From the NCBI GenBank assembly GCA_041859375.1, contig JBHEKP010000045.1, positions 1-38,234 of the forward strand: a stretch of 38,234 bases of DNA. Direction: 5' to 3'. Source of the stretch: JBHEKP01 sp041859375 (GTDB taxonomy: Bacteria > Hydrogenedentota > Hydrogenedentia > Hydrogenedentales > CAITNO01). Below, in pieces: positions 16,718 to 25,442 of the stretch. The position numbers and the translations under genes were made by a program. Each line of letters begins with the position of its first letter. Within the stretch, counting starts at the first letter, position 1. The notes below the pieces were generated by a model. It ran no database searches and was not told where the DNA came from. It saw nothing but the letters and a program-made list of their open reading frames with translations.

Positions 16718-17794
16718 TTAACCGCCCAACAGGCCGAGTTCGCGGGCCAGCGCCGAATCGGTCCGCAGCCGCGGCATGATGATCTCCACGTCCCGCGCCA
16801 CCACCTGCCGTGCGACAAACAGCGCGCCCGCGGGATGGCGGTAGGCCATTTCCTTGAGATACTGCCACCATTCAAGATCGTAAACGGTCCGCCCCGCGAG
16901 CAGCGCAGGAATGCGCCGTGGATCATCCGACTCCTGGCTTTCCAGCACCTCCTCCGCCAGGGAACCCGCCCCCGCACCCTCGCGGGCGCGCTCCAGCCGC
17001 TCTCCGTATTCCCGGACAAGCTCCCCGGCGGCGCGGTAATCCCTGACAAAGGCGTCCCAGCCGGAATCGGTGCGGCGCACCCATTCCGCGAGGAAGCGGA
17101 CCTTCAAATCCAGCGGCCTGGGTTCGAGCCGGCCGGCGATTTCCACATTGCGCAGCAGGAAATTGAGCGCGGTGCGCACATGCTCCTCCTGCGGCAGCAG
17201 CGGCAGGGACTCCTCCGGTGTCCTGGGGTATTCACTGTGGAGGATGAGCACGCTTTCCTGGTAGTTGAGCACCGAGGGGAGGGGTTCGGGGAAGGCGGCG
17301 TAGTCGTAGTCCAGCCCGACCCCCGCGATGTAACCGCGCACCCCCCGGACTATGTCCCCGGCGTCCAGTGCCGCGTCGGCAAGACCCAGGAATTCCTCCT
17401 GCATGCGCCTGCGCACGCGCAACAGTTCGTAGGCCTGCGCCGCCGCGGTGTGCTTTCCCAGCCGCACCGCGTTGTCCGCCAGCAGCATCAGCGGCTGCCA
17501 GGGAAGCTGGGGCGGCCCGTTTTTTTCGAGCTGGGCACGCGCATGGCTGCGGATTTCCGGGCGGTTGACAAGGGCGAGGGCGTCCTTGAAGAGGCGGCTG
17601 TCCGTGTCATTGGGCCGGAGGTAGGCGTATTTGTCGGCGGTGATGTCCTCTGTGGAACCCTGCCTCAGGGGGGAATAGGAAATGAACAGGAACCGGAAGT
17701 TGACGATGTCGCCGTCGGCCACGGCGCGCGCCAGGCACCCCGCGATCATGTCGTCGGTCACCGGCGCTTTTTGCTGCTGCCTGTTCCGGGCCAT
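16718..17794 (-). CDS. Helical-repeat (TPR-like) protein of unknown function
   Basis: I do not recognise this 358-residue protein. It is soluble and mostly helical, with no signal peptide. Residues about 105-170 (LADNAVRLGKHTAAAQAYEL and the next helices) have TPR-like spacing of small and bulky residues. The C-terminal third is charged, with a conserved-looking YDLEWWQYLKEMAYR segment. Its ATG overlaps the stop of the J-domain-like gene (ATGA-type overlap, one shared base), so the two are almost surely co-translated and may form a complex. The DNA methylase follows 30 nt later. A J-like protein with a TPR-like partner suggests a chaperone or scaffold pair, but that is inference from arrangement alone. 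Confidence 0.8.
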   Translation of the reverse strand: MARNRQQQKAPVTDDMIAGCLARAVADGDIVNFRFLFISYSPLRQGSTEDITADKYAYLRPNDTDSRLFKDALALVNRPEIRSHARAQLEKNGPPQLPWQPLMLLADNAVRLGKHTAAAQAYELLRVRRRMQEEFLGLADAALDAGDIVRGVRGYIAGVGLDYDYAAFPEPLPSVLNYQESVLILHSEYPRTPEESLPLLPQEEHVRTALNFLLRNVEIAGRLEPRPLDLKVRFLAEWVRRTDSGWDAFVRDYRAAGELVREYGERLERAREGAGAGSLAEEVLESQESDDPRRIPALLAGRTVYDLEWWQYLKEMAYRHPAGALFVARQVVARDVEIIMPRLRTDSALARELGLLGG

Positions 17795-18375
17795 CAGTGG
17801 TTCTCCCCGGCCAGAAATGCGGCGGCGAAACGCCCCCGTTCGGCCCAGTCAATTTCCGGCTTGGTAATGTCGTAATAGGGCAGGCGCTCGTGGATGGTCT
17901 GGTAAAGGCGCTGGCGGAAATGGCGCAGCACCCGGCCCGCATGGCGCTCATGGGCGGCGTCCCAGCCGCTTTCCTCCACGCATTCCGGGTCGCGTCCCGC
18001 CTCAAGCATCAGCTCCTCCAGATAGGTGGAGAGGAAATGGCGCAGCGCCTGGTCAAAGGTGCGGCGCAGCTGATCCTCCGCCTCCGGGTCTTTGCCTTCC
18101 GCGGCGCGCCACTCCTCCTCCAGCCGCATCACCCGCGCGCGGTCTTCCCAGTACCGCGCGCAGCGGTCCTTGTCGCGCAGGATGTAAAAAGCCGCATTGA
18201 GCCGGGCAATGTCCAGCAGATAGGCGTTCCGCTTCTCCTCGGTCACCTTCGCCTGGCTGATTTCAACCAGCAGTTCCTTGATTTTCTTGCGGTACACGCG
18301 GCGCACGTCGGCGGGCTTGAACTCGGGGTCCAGGCCCAGCAGGGCGGCGTAGTCCACATATCCAGTGTCGGGCAT
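17794..18375 (-). CDS. J-domain-like protein lacking the HPD motif
   Basis: The 193 residues open with a J-domain-like pattern: helix I (YAALLGLDPEF), helix II (PADVRRVYRKKIKELLVE) and helix III (LLDIARLNAAFYILRDKDRC, then ARYWED). The HPD tripeptide that stimulates DnaK ATPase is absent; the loop reads ISQAKVTEEKR. The rest is helical and charged, without zinc-finger or glycine-rich regions, so it is not DnaJ itself. I chose the ATG at 18373-18375 (GGAG 10 nt upstream) over an in-frame upstream start at 18447 that would overlap the aceE promoter region. The HPD loss suggests a structural or adaptor role rather than co-chaperone activity. It heads the operon with the helical-repeat protein and the methylase. 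Confidence 0.78.
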   Translation of the reverse strand: MPDTGYVDYAALLGLDPEFKPADVRRVYRKKIKELLVEISQAKVTEEKRNAYLLDIARLNAAFYILRDKDRCARYWEDRARVMRLEEEWRAAEGKDPEAEDQLRRTFDQALRHFLSTYLEELMLEAGRDPECVEESGWDAAHERHAGRVLRHFRQRLYQTIHERLPYYDITKPEIDWAERGRFAAAFLAGENH

Positions 18376-18511
18376 GGCGGATTTGCTCCTTGAAAAGGCG
18401 ATTCTACCCGCTGCCCCCGGACCGGCGCAAACGGGTGACGGCTCCAAAAGGCGCCCGGGGCGGTGTCATGGGCCGGTCGCCGGAAAGTTTTTCGGCCGCC
18501 GTGGTGTTATA

Positions 18512-18517
18512 TATAAT
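18512..18517 (+). promoter_or_regulatory. Candidate -10 for aceE-aceF
   Basis: A perfect TATAAT lies in an AT-rich patch (GTTATATATAATTG) 80 nt before the aceE start. The -35 at 17 nt (TTTTCG) is poor. The site lies between the divergent J-like gene and aceE. Confidence 0.4.
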
Positions 18518-18596
18518 TGAAAATCGTGATTTTTTGGCATGGCGGTTTTTCGGGGGCCGCAAGGGTGCACTCAATCGACAGGAGCAGACGCGCAAC

Positions 18597-21272
18597 GTGG
18601 GCCAAGACGAACAAAATTACATAGACCGTGAGTCGCTGAAGGACTGGACCGAGGCGCTGGAGGCGCTTATTGAGCAGGACGGTCCAAAGGCGGCCGCCGA
18701 GCTCCTGTCCCGGTTGCAGGATCACGCCCATTACATGGGGGTTCGCGAGCCTTTCACGGCCAACACCCCCTATGTGAACACGATTCCCCCCGAGCATCAG
18801 CCCCCGTTTGAGGGGGATCGGGAACTTGAACGGCTCAACAAGTCCATCATCCGCTGGAACGCCATGGCCATGGTGGTGCGCGCCAACCGGCATTCGGACG
18901 GCATCGGCGGCCACATCTCCACCTTTGCCTCCGCCGCCACCCTCTACGAGGTGGGCTTCAACCATTTCTTCCACGGGAAAACCGGGGAGCATGGCGGCGA
19001 TCAAATTTACTTTCAGGGCCATGCCACGCCAGGCATTTACGCCCGCGCCTTTCTCGAGGGACGCCTGAGGCGGGAGCAGCTGGAAAATTTCCGGCTGGAG
19101 CTGGCCAGGGGCGGCGGCCTCTCCTCCTATCCCCATCCCTGGCTGATGCCCGATTTCTGGAGTTTCCCCACGGTGAGCATGGGGCTTGGCCCCATCATGT
19201 CCATCTACCAGGCGCGTTACAACCGCTATCTTGAGAACCGGGGCCTTAAACCCGCCAACGGTGGCCATGTGTGGGCCTTTTTGGGTGACGGCGAGACCGA
19301 CGAGCCGGAATCCCTCGGCGCCATCACCCTCGCGGCGCGGGAGCGGCTGGACAACCTCATTTTTGTGATCAACTGCAACCTGCAGCGCCTCGACGGCCCT
19401 GTGCGCGGCAATGGAAAGATCATCCAGGAACTGGAGGCCATTTTCCGCGGCGCGGGTTGGAATGTCATCAAGGTCCTCTGGGGCAGCGAGTGGGACGAGG
19501 TTTTCGCGCAGGACACGGAGGGGGTGCTGGCCCGGGCCCTGGGCACGCTTGTGGACGGCCAGTACCAAAAGTTCAGCGTGGAATCCGGCGACTACATCCG
19601 GCGCAGCCTCCTCGCGCACGAGCCCCGGCTCAAGCCGCTCCTCGACAGGCTCAGCGACGAGCAGCTGCGCAAGATAAAGCGCGGCGGCCACGATCCCGTC
19701 AAGGTCCACGCGGCCTACCATGCGGCGGTGAACCACAAGGGATCGCCCACGGTCATCCTGGCCAAGACGGTGAAGGGTTACGGCCTCGGCGAAAGCGGCG
19801 AGGGAAAAAACATCACACACCAGCAGAAAAAGCTCAACGAGGAGGAGCTTTGGGAGTTCCGGGGCCGCTTCGGCATTCCCATCTCCGACGAGGAGATCGC
19901 CTTCGCCCCCTTCTACAAGCCCGCCGACGACGCACCCTCGATCCGTTACCTGCGCGAACGCCGCGAAAAACTCGGCGGTTTTCTGCCCCGCCGGGAGGTG
20001 TGCCCGCCGAAGTTCAAAACACCGCCCGAGGCGCTTTTTGAGGAGTTTTACAAGGGCGCCGACCGGCCCGTGTCGTCCACCATGGCCTTTGTGCGCATCC
20101 TGCTGAAGCTGCTGCGCGACAAGGAGCTCGGCAAACTTGTGGTCCCCATCGTTCCCGACGAGGCGCGCACCTTCGGCATGGACGGCCTGTTCCGCCAGGT
20201 GGGCATCTACTCCTCCATCGGCCAGAAATACGAACCGGTGGACGCGGACAACCTGCTTTACTACAAGGAGGCCGTGGACGGGCAGATCCTTGAGGAGGGC
20301 ATCACCGAGGCGGGCGGCATGAGCTCCTTCATCGCCGCGGGCACCGCCTATGCCACCCACGGCATCAACACCATCCCCTTCTTTGTCTACTACTCCATGT
20401 TTGGCATGCAGCGCATCGGCGATTTGGTCTGGGCGGCGGCGGACATGCGCACGCGCGGATTCCTCATCGGCGGCACCGCCGGGCGCACCACCCTCGCGGG
20501 CGAGGGGCTCCAGCACCAGGACGGCCACAGCCACCTGCTGGCCATGCCCGTGCCCAACCTGAAATGCTACGACCCGGCCTTCGCCTTCGAGCTTGCGGTG
20601 ATTATCCGCGACGGCATCGATCGCATGTACGGCAAGGGCGAGAGCGTCTTCTACTACATCACCGTGGGCAACGAAAACTACGCCATGCCAGCCATGCCCG
20701 CCGGTAAAAACGTGAAGCAGGGCATCCTCCGGGGCATGTACAAGTTCCGCCCGGCGCCGGGCCGGGCCGGCGCGAAATTCCGCGCGCAAATACTCGGCAG
20801 CGGCGCCATACTCAACGAGGCGCTCAAGGCGCAGGAACTGCTCGCCGCCGATTACGGCGTGGCGGCGGACGTGTGGAGCGTCACCAGCTACAAGGAGCTG
20901 CGCGCCGACGGGCTGGCGGCGGAGCGGTGGAACCTGCTCCACCCCGGCGCAAAGCCGAAGAAGGCTTATGTCACCCAGTGCCTGGAGAAGGAGGAGGGGC
21001 CGGTTGTGGCCGCCTCCGACTACATGAAGATGCTGCCCGACGGCATCGCCAAATGGGTCCCGGGCGGCCTGGCCACACTGGGCACGGACGGGTTCGGGCG
21101 CAGCGAGTCGCGCGCCGCGCTGCGCGACTTTTTTGAGGTGGACCACCGCCACATCACACTGGCGGTGCTTTCCGAACTTGCCAGGCGCGGTGAAATGGAA
21201 CCCGCCCTGGCGGCGAAGGCCATGCGCGGACTTGGCATCAAGCCCGGCAAGCCCGACCCGTGGATTTCCTGA
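18597..21272 (+). CDS. aceE: Pyruvate dehydrogenase E1 component, homodimeric type
   Basis: This thiamine-diphosphate enzyme decarboxylates pyruvate and passes the acetyl group to the E2 lipoyl arm. I chose the GTG at 18597 because it gives 891 residues, close to E. coli AceE (887), and begins GQDEQNYIDRESLKDWTEAL. The AGGAG upstream is 12 nt away, somewhat far; the frame stays open upstream to 18390. The ThDP motif runs from GDGETDEP (from residue 230) to NCN (near 259-261). The transketolase-like central domain and C-terminal TPK_C-type region are complete and show strong family resemblance (SIGQKYEPVDADNLLYYKEA). The matching E2 follows 77 nt later; no E3 (lpd) is in the window. Confidence 0.96.
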   Translation: MGQDEQNYIDRESLKDWTEALEALIEQDGPKAAAELLSRLQDHAHYMGVREPFTANTPYVNTIPPEHQPPFEGDRELERLNKSIIRWNAMAMVVRANRHSDGIGGHISTFASAATLYEVGFNHFFHGKTGEHGGDQIYFQGHATPGIYARAFLEGRLRREQLENFRLELARGGGLSSYPHPWLMPDFWSFPTVSMGLGPIMSIYQARYNRYLENRGLKPANGGHVWAFLGDGETDEPESLGAITLAARERLDNLIFVINCNLQRLDGPVRGNGKIIQELEAIFRGAGWNVIKVLWGSEWDEVFAQDTEGVLARALGTLVDGQYQKFSVESGDYIRRSLLAHEPRLKPLLDRLSDEQLRKIKRGGHDPVKVHAAYHAAVNHKGSPTVILAKTVKGYGLGESGEGKNITHQQKKLNEEELWEFRGRFGIPISDEEIAFAPFYKPADDAPSIRYLRERREKLGGFLPRREVCPPKFKTPPEALFEEFYKGADRPVSSTMAFVRILLKLLRDKELGKLVVPIVPDEARTFGMDGLFRQVGIYSSIGQKYEPVDADNLLYYKEAVDGQILEEGITEAGGMSSFIAAGTAYATHGINTIPFFVYYSMFGMQRIGDLVWAAADMRTRGFLIGGTAGRTTLAGEGLQHQDGHSHLLAMPVPNLKCYDPAFAFELAVIIRDGIDRMYGKGESVFYYITVGNENYAMPAMPAGKNVKQGILRGMYKFRPAPGRAGAKFRAQILGSGAILNEALKAQELLAADYGVAADVWSVTSYKELRADGLAAERWNLLHPGAKPKKAYVTQCLEKEEGPVVAASDYMKMLPDGIAKWVPGGLATLGTDGFGRSESRAALRDFFEVDHRHITLAVLSELARRGEMEPALAAKAMRGLGIKPGKPDPWIS

Positions 21273-21308
21273 GCCGTTTCAGAAGGCGGAACAGCAGGCA
21301 ACACAAGG

Positions 21309-21326
21309 CCCGGCCCGCCGGCCGGG
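21309..21326 (+). promoter_or_regulatory. GC-rich hairpin between aceE and aceF
   Basis: CCCGGCC (21309-21315) and GGCCGGG (21320-21326) form a 7-bp stem with a 4-nt loop, 23 nt before aceF and outside both genes. No T-run follows. It could stabilise the upstream mRNA or tune the E1:E2 ratio. Confidence 0.4.
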
Positions 21327-21349
21327 GCGCATAAAACAAGGAAGCAGCA

Positions 21350-22714
21350 GTGAAAGAATTCAAACTTCCCGAACTGGGTGAAAACGTGACCGCCGGAACC
21401 GTCGGCAAAATTCTGGTCAAGGCGGGCGACATCGTTTCCGTCGGCCAGAATGTTCTTGAGATAGAAACCGACAAGGCGGTGGCGGAAATCCCCTCCTCTG
21501 TTGCGGGAAAAGTGGTTGAAATCCGCATCAAGGAGGGAGGCTCCGTCCGTGCGGGGGATGTGGTGTTCCTTGTGGACGAGTCCGCCGCGGGCGCCACCGC
21601 GCCGGAGCCCAAAGCCGAAAAGGCCGCCCCGGCTCCGTCAAAAGCCGAAGCGCGGGTAACCCCGCCCCCGGTAAAAACCGCCGATGTTCCCGCGCCCGCT
21701 TCGGCGCCCGCGCCTGCCGCCCCGGCGGCGCCTGTCATTGCCGCGGGAGCCGTGCCCCGTCCGGGACTCGTGCGGGCCACCCCGTCCGTGCGGCAGATGG
21801 CGCGCGAACTGGGGGTTGACCTGAACGAGGTGCCCACGGCTGATCCGCTGGGCCGCGTAACGGCCCAGGACGTGCTGGCGTACAAGCAGTCGTCCGGCGC
21901 GGTTTCCGCCCCCCCGGAGGCGGCGGCGCCCCCCGCGCCGGTTCACGCGCCGGCGGCCCCCGCGGTTCCGGCGCAGGCGACGCCCTCCGGCGAGACGGTT
22001 TCGGACAAATGGGGTGCTGTGGTGGCGCAGCCGATGAACGCGGTGCGCCGCAAGACGGCGGAACACATGGCCGCCTGCTGGGCCGCCATTCCCCATGTGA
22101 CCCATTTTGAAAAGGCCGACATCACCGGCATCGAGGAGCTGCGCAAAAAGCACGGGAAAAAAATCGAGGCGGCGGGCGGCAAGCTCACCGTCACCAGTTT
22201 CATTCTCAAGGCGCTGCCGGCGGCGCTGAGAAAGTTTCCCAAATTCAACGCCTCCCTCGATCTGGAAAACCAGCGGGTGCTGCTCAGGCAGTACTGCAAC
22301 ATCGGCGTCGCCGTGGACACGCCCAACGGGCTGCTCGTTCCCGTCATCCGCGACGCGGACAAGAAGAGCATCGCCGAGCTGTCCGTGGAGCTTCCGGCGC
22401 TGGCCAAAAAGGCGCGCGACCGGAAGCTCTCCGTCGAGGACATGCAGGGCGGCACCTTCACCGTCAGCAACCTGGGCGGGCTCGGCGGCAACGCCTTCAC
22501 GCCCATCATCAACGCGCCCGAGGTGGCCATCCTTGGCATGTCCCGCTCGCAGATTGAGCCGGTATGGGCAAACGGCCAGTTCGCGCCGCGGCTCATGCTG
22601 CCGCTCAGCCTTTCCTACGACCACCGGTTGATAGACGGCGCGGACGCCGCCCGCTTCCTGCGCTGGCTGGTGGAGGTGCTTGAACAGCCCTGGCTGCTTT
22701 TCCTCGACGAGTGA
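21350..22714 (+). CDS. aceF: Dihydrolipoamide acetyltransferase, pyruvate dehydrogenase E2
   Basis: This protein forms the core of the pyruvate dehydrogenase complex and moves the acetyl group to coenzyme A. The 454 residues hold one lipoyl domain (lipoyl Lys42 in ETDKA), an Ala/Pro linker, the peripheral-subunit-binding domain (about 140-178, ATPSVRQMARELGVDLNEV), a second Ala/Pro linker, and the catalytic domain. The catalytic domain has TVSNLGGLGG and the active-site His425 and Asp429 in SYDHRLIDGAD. E. coli AceF has three lipoyl domains; one is common elsewhere. The start is GTG at 21350, with AAGGA upstream. It ends 9 nt from the convergent mtaB stop with no visible terminator. Confidence 0.95.
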   Translation: MKEFKLPELGENVTAGTVGKILVKAGDIVSVGQNVLEIETDKAVAEIPSSVAGKVVEIRIKEGGSVRAGDVVFLVDESAAGATAPEPKAEKAAPAPSKAEARVTPPPVKTADVPAPASAPAPAAPAAPVIAAGAVPRPGLVRATPSVRQMARELGVDLNEVPTADPLGRVTAQDVLAYKQSSGAVSAPPEAAAPPAPVHAPAAPAVPAQATPSGETVSDKWGAVVAQPMNAVRRKTAEHMAACWAAIPHVTHFEKADITGIEELRKKHGKKIEAAGGKLTVTSFILKALPAALRKFPKFNASLDLENQRVLLRQYCNIGVAVDTPNGLLVPVIRDADKKSIAELSVELPALAKKARDRKLSVEDMQGGTFTVSNLGGLGGNAFTPIINAPEVAILGMSRSQIEPVWANGQFAPRLMLPLSLSYDHRLIDGADAARFLRWLVEVLEQPWLLFLDE

Positions 22715-22723
22715 GGCAAGTAC

Positions 22724-24106
22724 TCAGAGGTCGTATTCCGAAGGGATGAATTTGTCCCTGTCCACCTCGTCCATGCAGGCCGAGATGAAGGACTCCTCGC
22801 ATTCGGGGAGCGACTCCAGCTCGTCCTGAATCATGAAGAGATAGGGGATTTCCCGCCCGGGAATCTTCAGAAGCCCCGCCTCCATGCCCGCCCGCAGTGA
22901 CTTGACGGCGCACATGCCCGCCCTGCGGCCCGCCTCGTAGTCACTCTTGGACGCGGCGATTTCCTCCGCGACGGCCACGGCGTTTTCCGGGGTGAGCACC
23001 CATGCCTGGGGATCGAGCGGGGCGTCGGAGCGCACCAGCCACCTTTGCAGGGTGGCCGCGCCGCCGGGGCCGTCCTTGATGGCCTCGTTGAACAGGCGGC
23101 AGTCGTACTCCAGGGTTTCCAGGGAGCAGGTTGGCGCCATGTCCGCCAGCAGGCGGATGTGCTGCACCGACTCGTTGCTCCACAGGTCGCAGGACGCGGC
23201 GGCAATGTTGCCCACCGGGCTCAGGTGCGCGCAGGCGGCCGCCTTGCCCTCCATCGCCATGGGGCAGCCGGTGATCGCCTTGAGGATGGGGTTCTCGTAT
23301 CCGCAGTCCTTGCCCGGCCCGACGGCGCCGCACTCGTAGGCTGCCAGCGACCGCACCGCCGTTATGGCGCGCACCACCGCGGCGAAGGTGCGGGGTATCA
23401 TGCCCTGCTCGGCGAGCACCATGGCCGTGTTGCCGAAGCCGCAGGCCGTGTCCCCGGCGGCGTGCACCCCGTGTCGCGCGGCGATGCCCGCAATGCGCGA
23501 CCAGAGGAAGCGCATGTCCCGCGCGCCCATCACGCAGAGGGCGAACACCACGTGCCGGATGTTGCACATGGTGAGCGCCTCGTCGTGTATCTCCTTGCCG
23601 CCGACGGACTCGATGCTGAGCAGGTCAGCGCCCAGCGCGGCGCAGCGCTCAAAGGTCTCCTCCATCCGCCCCCAGAGCGGGCCGGAGCGCATCACGGGCG
23701 GGCGCACCATTTCCCGGTTGTCGTTGGGGGTCATGCGCAGCGCGGACACCAGGCCCGTCCGGGCGCGGGCCTCCTCCATGTGGTCGAGGAGGATGCGGCA
23801 GATTTCCTCCGCCCATCCGGGGCGGTCCGTCATGGGCGGCAGCGTCTCGCATTCCAGCACCACCCCCGGCGCGCCGAGCACGGCGGCCCGCCTCAGCGCG
23901 CCCTGGGCGATGCGCTCGTAGTGGTTTCGCACCTGCGGCCAGGTTTCCTCCACCAGTTCCATCGCGGGCAGGGTGAAGTTGAGCTCGGGATACACCCGCC
24001 CCCCGCCGATTACCAGGCCGCGCCGGGTGGTCACCGGACTGGGGGCGGTGCCGAAAATGAGGTCGGCGGGGTTGGGGATGGCCAGGCTGGAGTAGGCTTT
24101 TGTCAT
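22724..24106 (-). CDS. mtaB: Methanol:corrinoid methyltransferase MtaB
   Basis: MtaB is a zinc enzyme that transfers the methyl group of methanol to the cobalt of the corrinoid protein MtaC; MtaA or a bacterial equivalent then moves it on. The 460 residues match the Methanosarcina protein length, and homology is evident throughout (FGTAPSPV near residue 18, AYECGAVGPGKDCGYEN, GCPMAMEGKAAACAH, DLWSNESV). The zinc ligands known from M. barkeri (Glu164, Cys220, Cys269) correspond to Glu166, Cys222 and Cys268. The ATG has AAAGGA upstream. Neither MtaC (corrinoid protein), MtaA nor a RamA-type activator is in the window. A PocR/AraC regulator lies directly upstream on the same strand. The corrinoid partner could be elsewhere, or the substrate may be another small alcohol or methyl compound; assignment to methanol is by family. 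Confidence 0.9.
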   Translation of the reverse strand: MTKAYSSLAIPNPADLIFGTAPSPVTTRRGLVIGGGRVYPELNFTLPAMELVEETWPQVRNHYERIAQGALRRAAVLGAPGVVLECETLPPMTDRPGWAEEICRILLDHMEEARARTGLVSALRMTPNDNREMVRPPVMRSGPLWGRMEETFERCAALGADLLSIESVGGKEIHDEALTMCNIRHVVFALCVMGARDMRFLWSRIAGIAARHGVHAAGDTACGFGNTAMVLAEQGMIPRTFAAVVRAITAVRSLAAYECGAVGPGKDCGYENPILKAITGCPMAMEGKAAACAHLSPVGNIAAASCDLWSNESVQHIRLLADMAPTCSLETLEYDCRLFNEAIKDGPGGAATLQRWLVRSDAPLDPQAWVLTPENAVAVAEEIAASKSDYEAGRRAGMCAVKSLRAGMEAGLLKIPGREIPYLFMIQDELESLPECEESFISACMDEVDRDKFIPSEYDL

Positions 24107-24180
24107 GGTATGTCCTTTGCGTTTTTGGCGGCATGCGCCTCATTTGCAAAAATGATGCCATGAAAAAGCAGATATTTCCT

Positions 24181-24213
24181 GAAAAATACGATCCCGTAAT
24201 TGTAAAAATATGC
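24181..24213 (-). promoter_or_regulatory. Direct repeats upstream of mtaB, candidate AraC-type operator
   Basis: On the minus strand CATATTTTTACA and CGTATTTTTCA are spaced 22 bp apart, two helical turns, about 75-105 nt upstream of the mtaB ATG and next to the regulator stop. Two further A5 tracts on the plus strand (24148-24152, 24163-24167) make the gap bendable. AraC-family proteins bind direct repeats about 21 bp apart. Confidence 0.45.
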
Positions 24214-25412
24214 TATTTGCCGTTTCCCCGGCATTCGGCGCGGTAAAAGCCCGGTGTCCGGCCCGTGACCCGCCGGAACACATTTTGGAAGTGGCTCTGG
24301 TCGGTGAAGGCGCACTCCATCGCGATGATGCAAAGGGCCTTGTCCGTGTGCGCGAGCAGTTGCCGTGCCTTGTCCACGCGCATGCGGGTGAGCATCTCCG
24401 AATAACCGCATCCGGCGTGCTTCTTGAAAAGGCGCGAAAAGTGGGCGGGCGAAACCCCGGCCGCGCGGGCGGTTTCCTCCCGGGACAGCGGTCCGGAAAA
24501 ATGCCGTCGCATGTGTTCCAGGGCGCGCAGATAGGCGGCCCGCGTGTCACGCGGGCGCGGCGGAAGCATTCTTTCCATCACACGGTTGAGCAGCGCGCTC
24601 AGCCACGCCAGAAGGTCCTCCTCCGTGGCGAGCGCGGCCAGCTCCGCCGTGTGGCCAAGCTGCTCGTCCAGGGGTGCCGCGCCATTTCGGTCCGTCTCCG
24701 CGGCGGTGCGTGAAAGGATGACCGCAAGCTCCAGGCAGTAACTTTTCAGCACCTCCAGCCGCCGCCCCGCCTGGAAGTGTATTGCCACGACCATCCGGTT
24801 CAGCGCCGCCCGGGCCGCCCCCTTGTCGTTGCGCCGGACCGCGTCGAGCAGGGATTCCTCCTCCATGCGGCAGGCCGCGCGGAGGTCGGGCGCGCCGCGC
24901 GACTTGTAGGCGTGGATGGCCTCGGCGCGGAGCCGCTCCTCGCCATGCCGCAGCCGCCGCGACTCCAGCAGCGCCGCGTTGGTGAGGTTGTGCTCCTCGG
25001 CGAGGCGGAGCAGCGCCGCGCAGGCGCCGCGCACGTCCAGCGGCGTCCTTGCGGGATCGTCGGGGAACACCATGTCCTCCCCCGCCTCGCACACGATGCC
25101 GCCCAGCAGTTCCTGGTTGCGCATGACCGGCACAGCCCAGACAAGGTGGCGGTTCGGGCAGAATTCCACCGAGGGCTCCCCCCAGCGCAGCGCCTCGCCC
25201 ACCGCGAGTTGCCGGGCCTTGCGGCAGTCGTCGCAGTCGCGCTTTCCGCAGGGCGGTTTTCCCAGCGCCAGTTCGCCGTCCGGAAGCACGGTATACATGC
25301 GCACCCCCCAAACACGCTGGTGCGCCGCCGCCAGTGCCTTGAACACCGGGGCAGGAAGGGGCCAGTGTGCCGTGCCGGCGGTGATGGGGGGTGTTTCGCT
25401 TTTCCTTTTCAT
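24213..25412 (-). CDS. AraC-family regulator with PocR sensory domain
   Basis: This 399-residue transcription regulator probably controls mtaB. The N-terminal half is a PocR-type ligand-binding domain with Cys55, Cys60, Cys63 and Cys85 (CGKRDCDDC, then EFCPNRHLVWAVPV and ELLGGIVCEAGED). PocR domains are predicted in the literature to sense small hydrocarbon derivatives such as diols and alcohols. A helical linker follows, and residues about 295-395 form the double helix-turn-helix of AraC (SREETARAAGVSPAHFSRLF; FTDQSHFQNVFRRVTGRTPG). It lies 106 nt upstream of mtaB in the same direction, with A-tract direct repeats in the gap. The inferred signal is methanol or a related compound; a cysteine-bound metal or cofactor is possible but not shown. 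Confidence 0.88.
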   Translation of the reverse strand: MKRKSETPPITAGTAHWPLPAPVFKALAAAHQRVWGVRMYTVLPDGELALGKPPCGKRDCDDCRKARQLAVGEALRWGEPSVEFCPNRHLVWAVPVMRNQELLGGIVCEAGEDMVFPDDPARTPLDVRGACAALLRLAEEHNLTNAALLESRRLRHGEERLRAEAIHAYKSRGAPDLRAACRMEEESLLDAVRRNDKGAARAALNRMVVAIHFQAGRRLEVLKSYCLELAVILSRTAAETDRNGAAPLDEQLGHTAELAALATEEDLLAWLSALLNRVMERMLPPRPRDTRAAYLRALEHMRRHFSGPLSREETARAAGVSPAHFSRLFKKHAGCGYSEMLTRMRVDKARQLLAHTDKALCIIAMECAFTDQSHFQNVFRRVTGRTPGFYRAECRGNGK

Positions 25413-25442
25413 ATTTGACAGCCTGTTTGTCGTGCGGGCTTC

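Noticed and set aside
17121..17140. GGGTTCGAGCC, resembling a tRNA T-arm
   Set aside because: No acceptor stem, anticodon arm or D-arm surrounds it, and it lies within the helical-repeat protein gene.
18507..21152. An 881-codon open frame antisense to aceE
   Set aside because: It is fully covered by aceE on the plus strand and has shadow-type composition (HV/HG/RRG runs).
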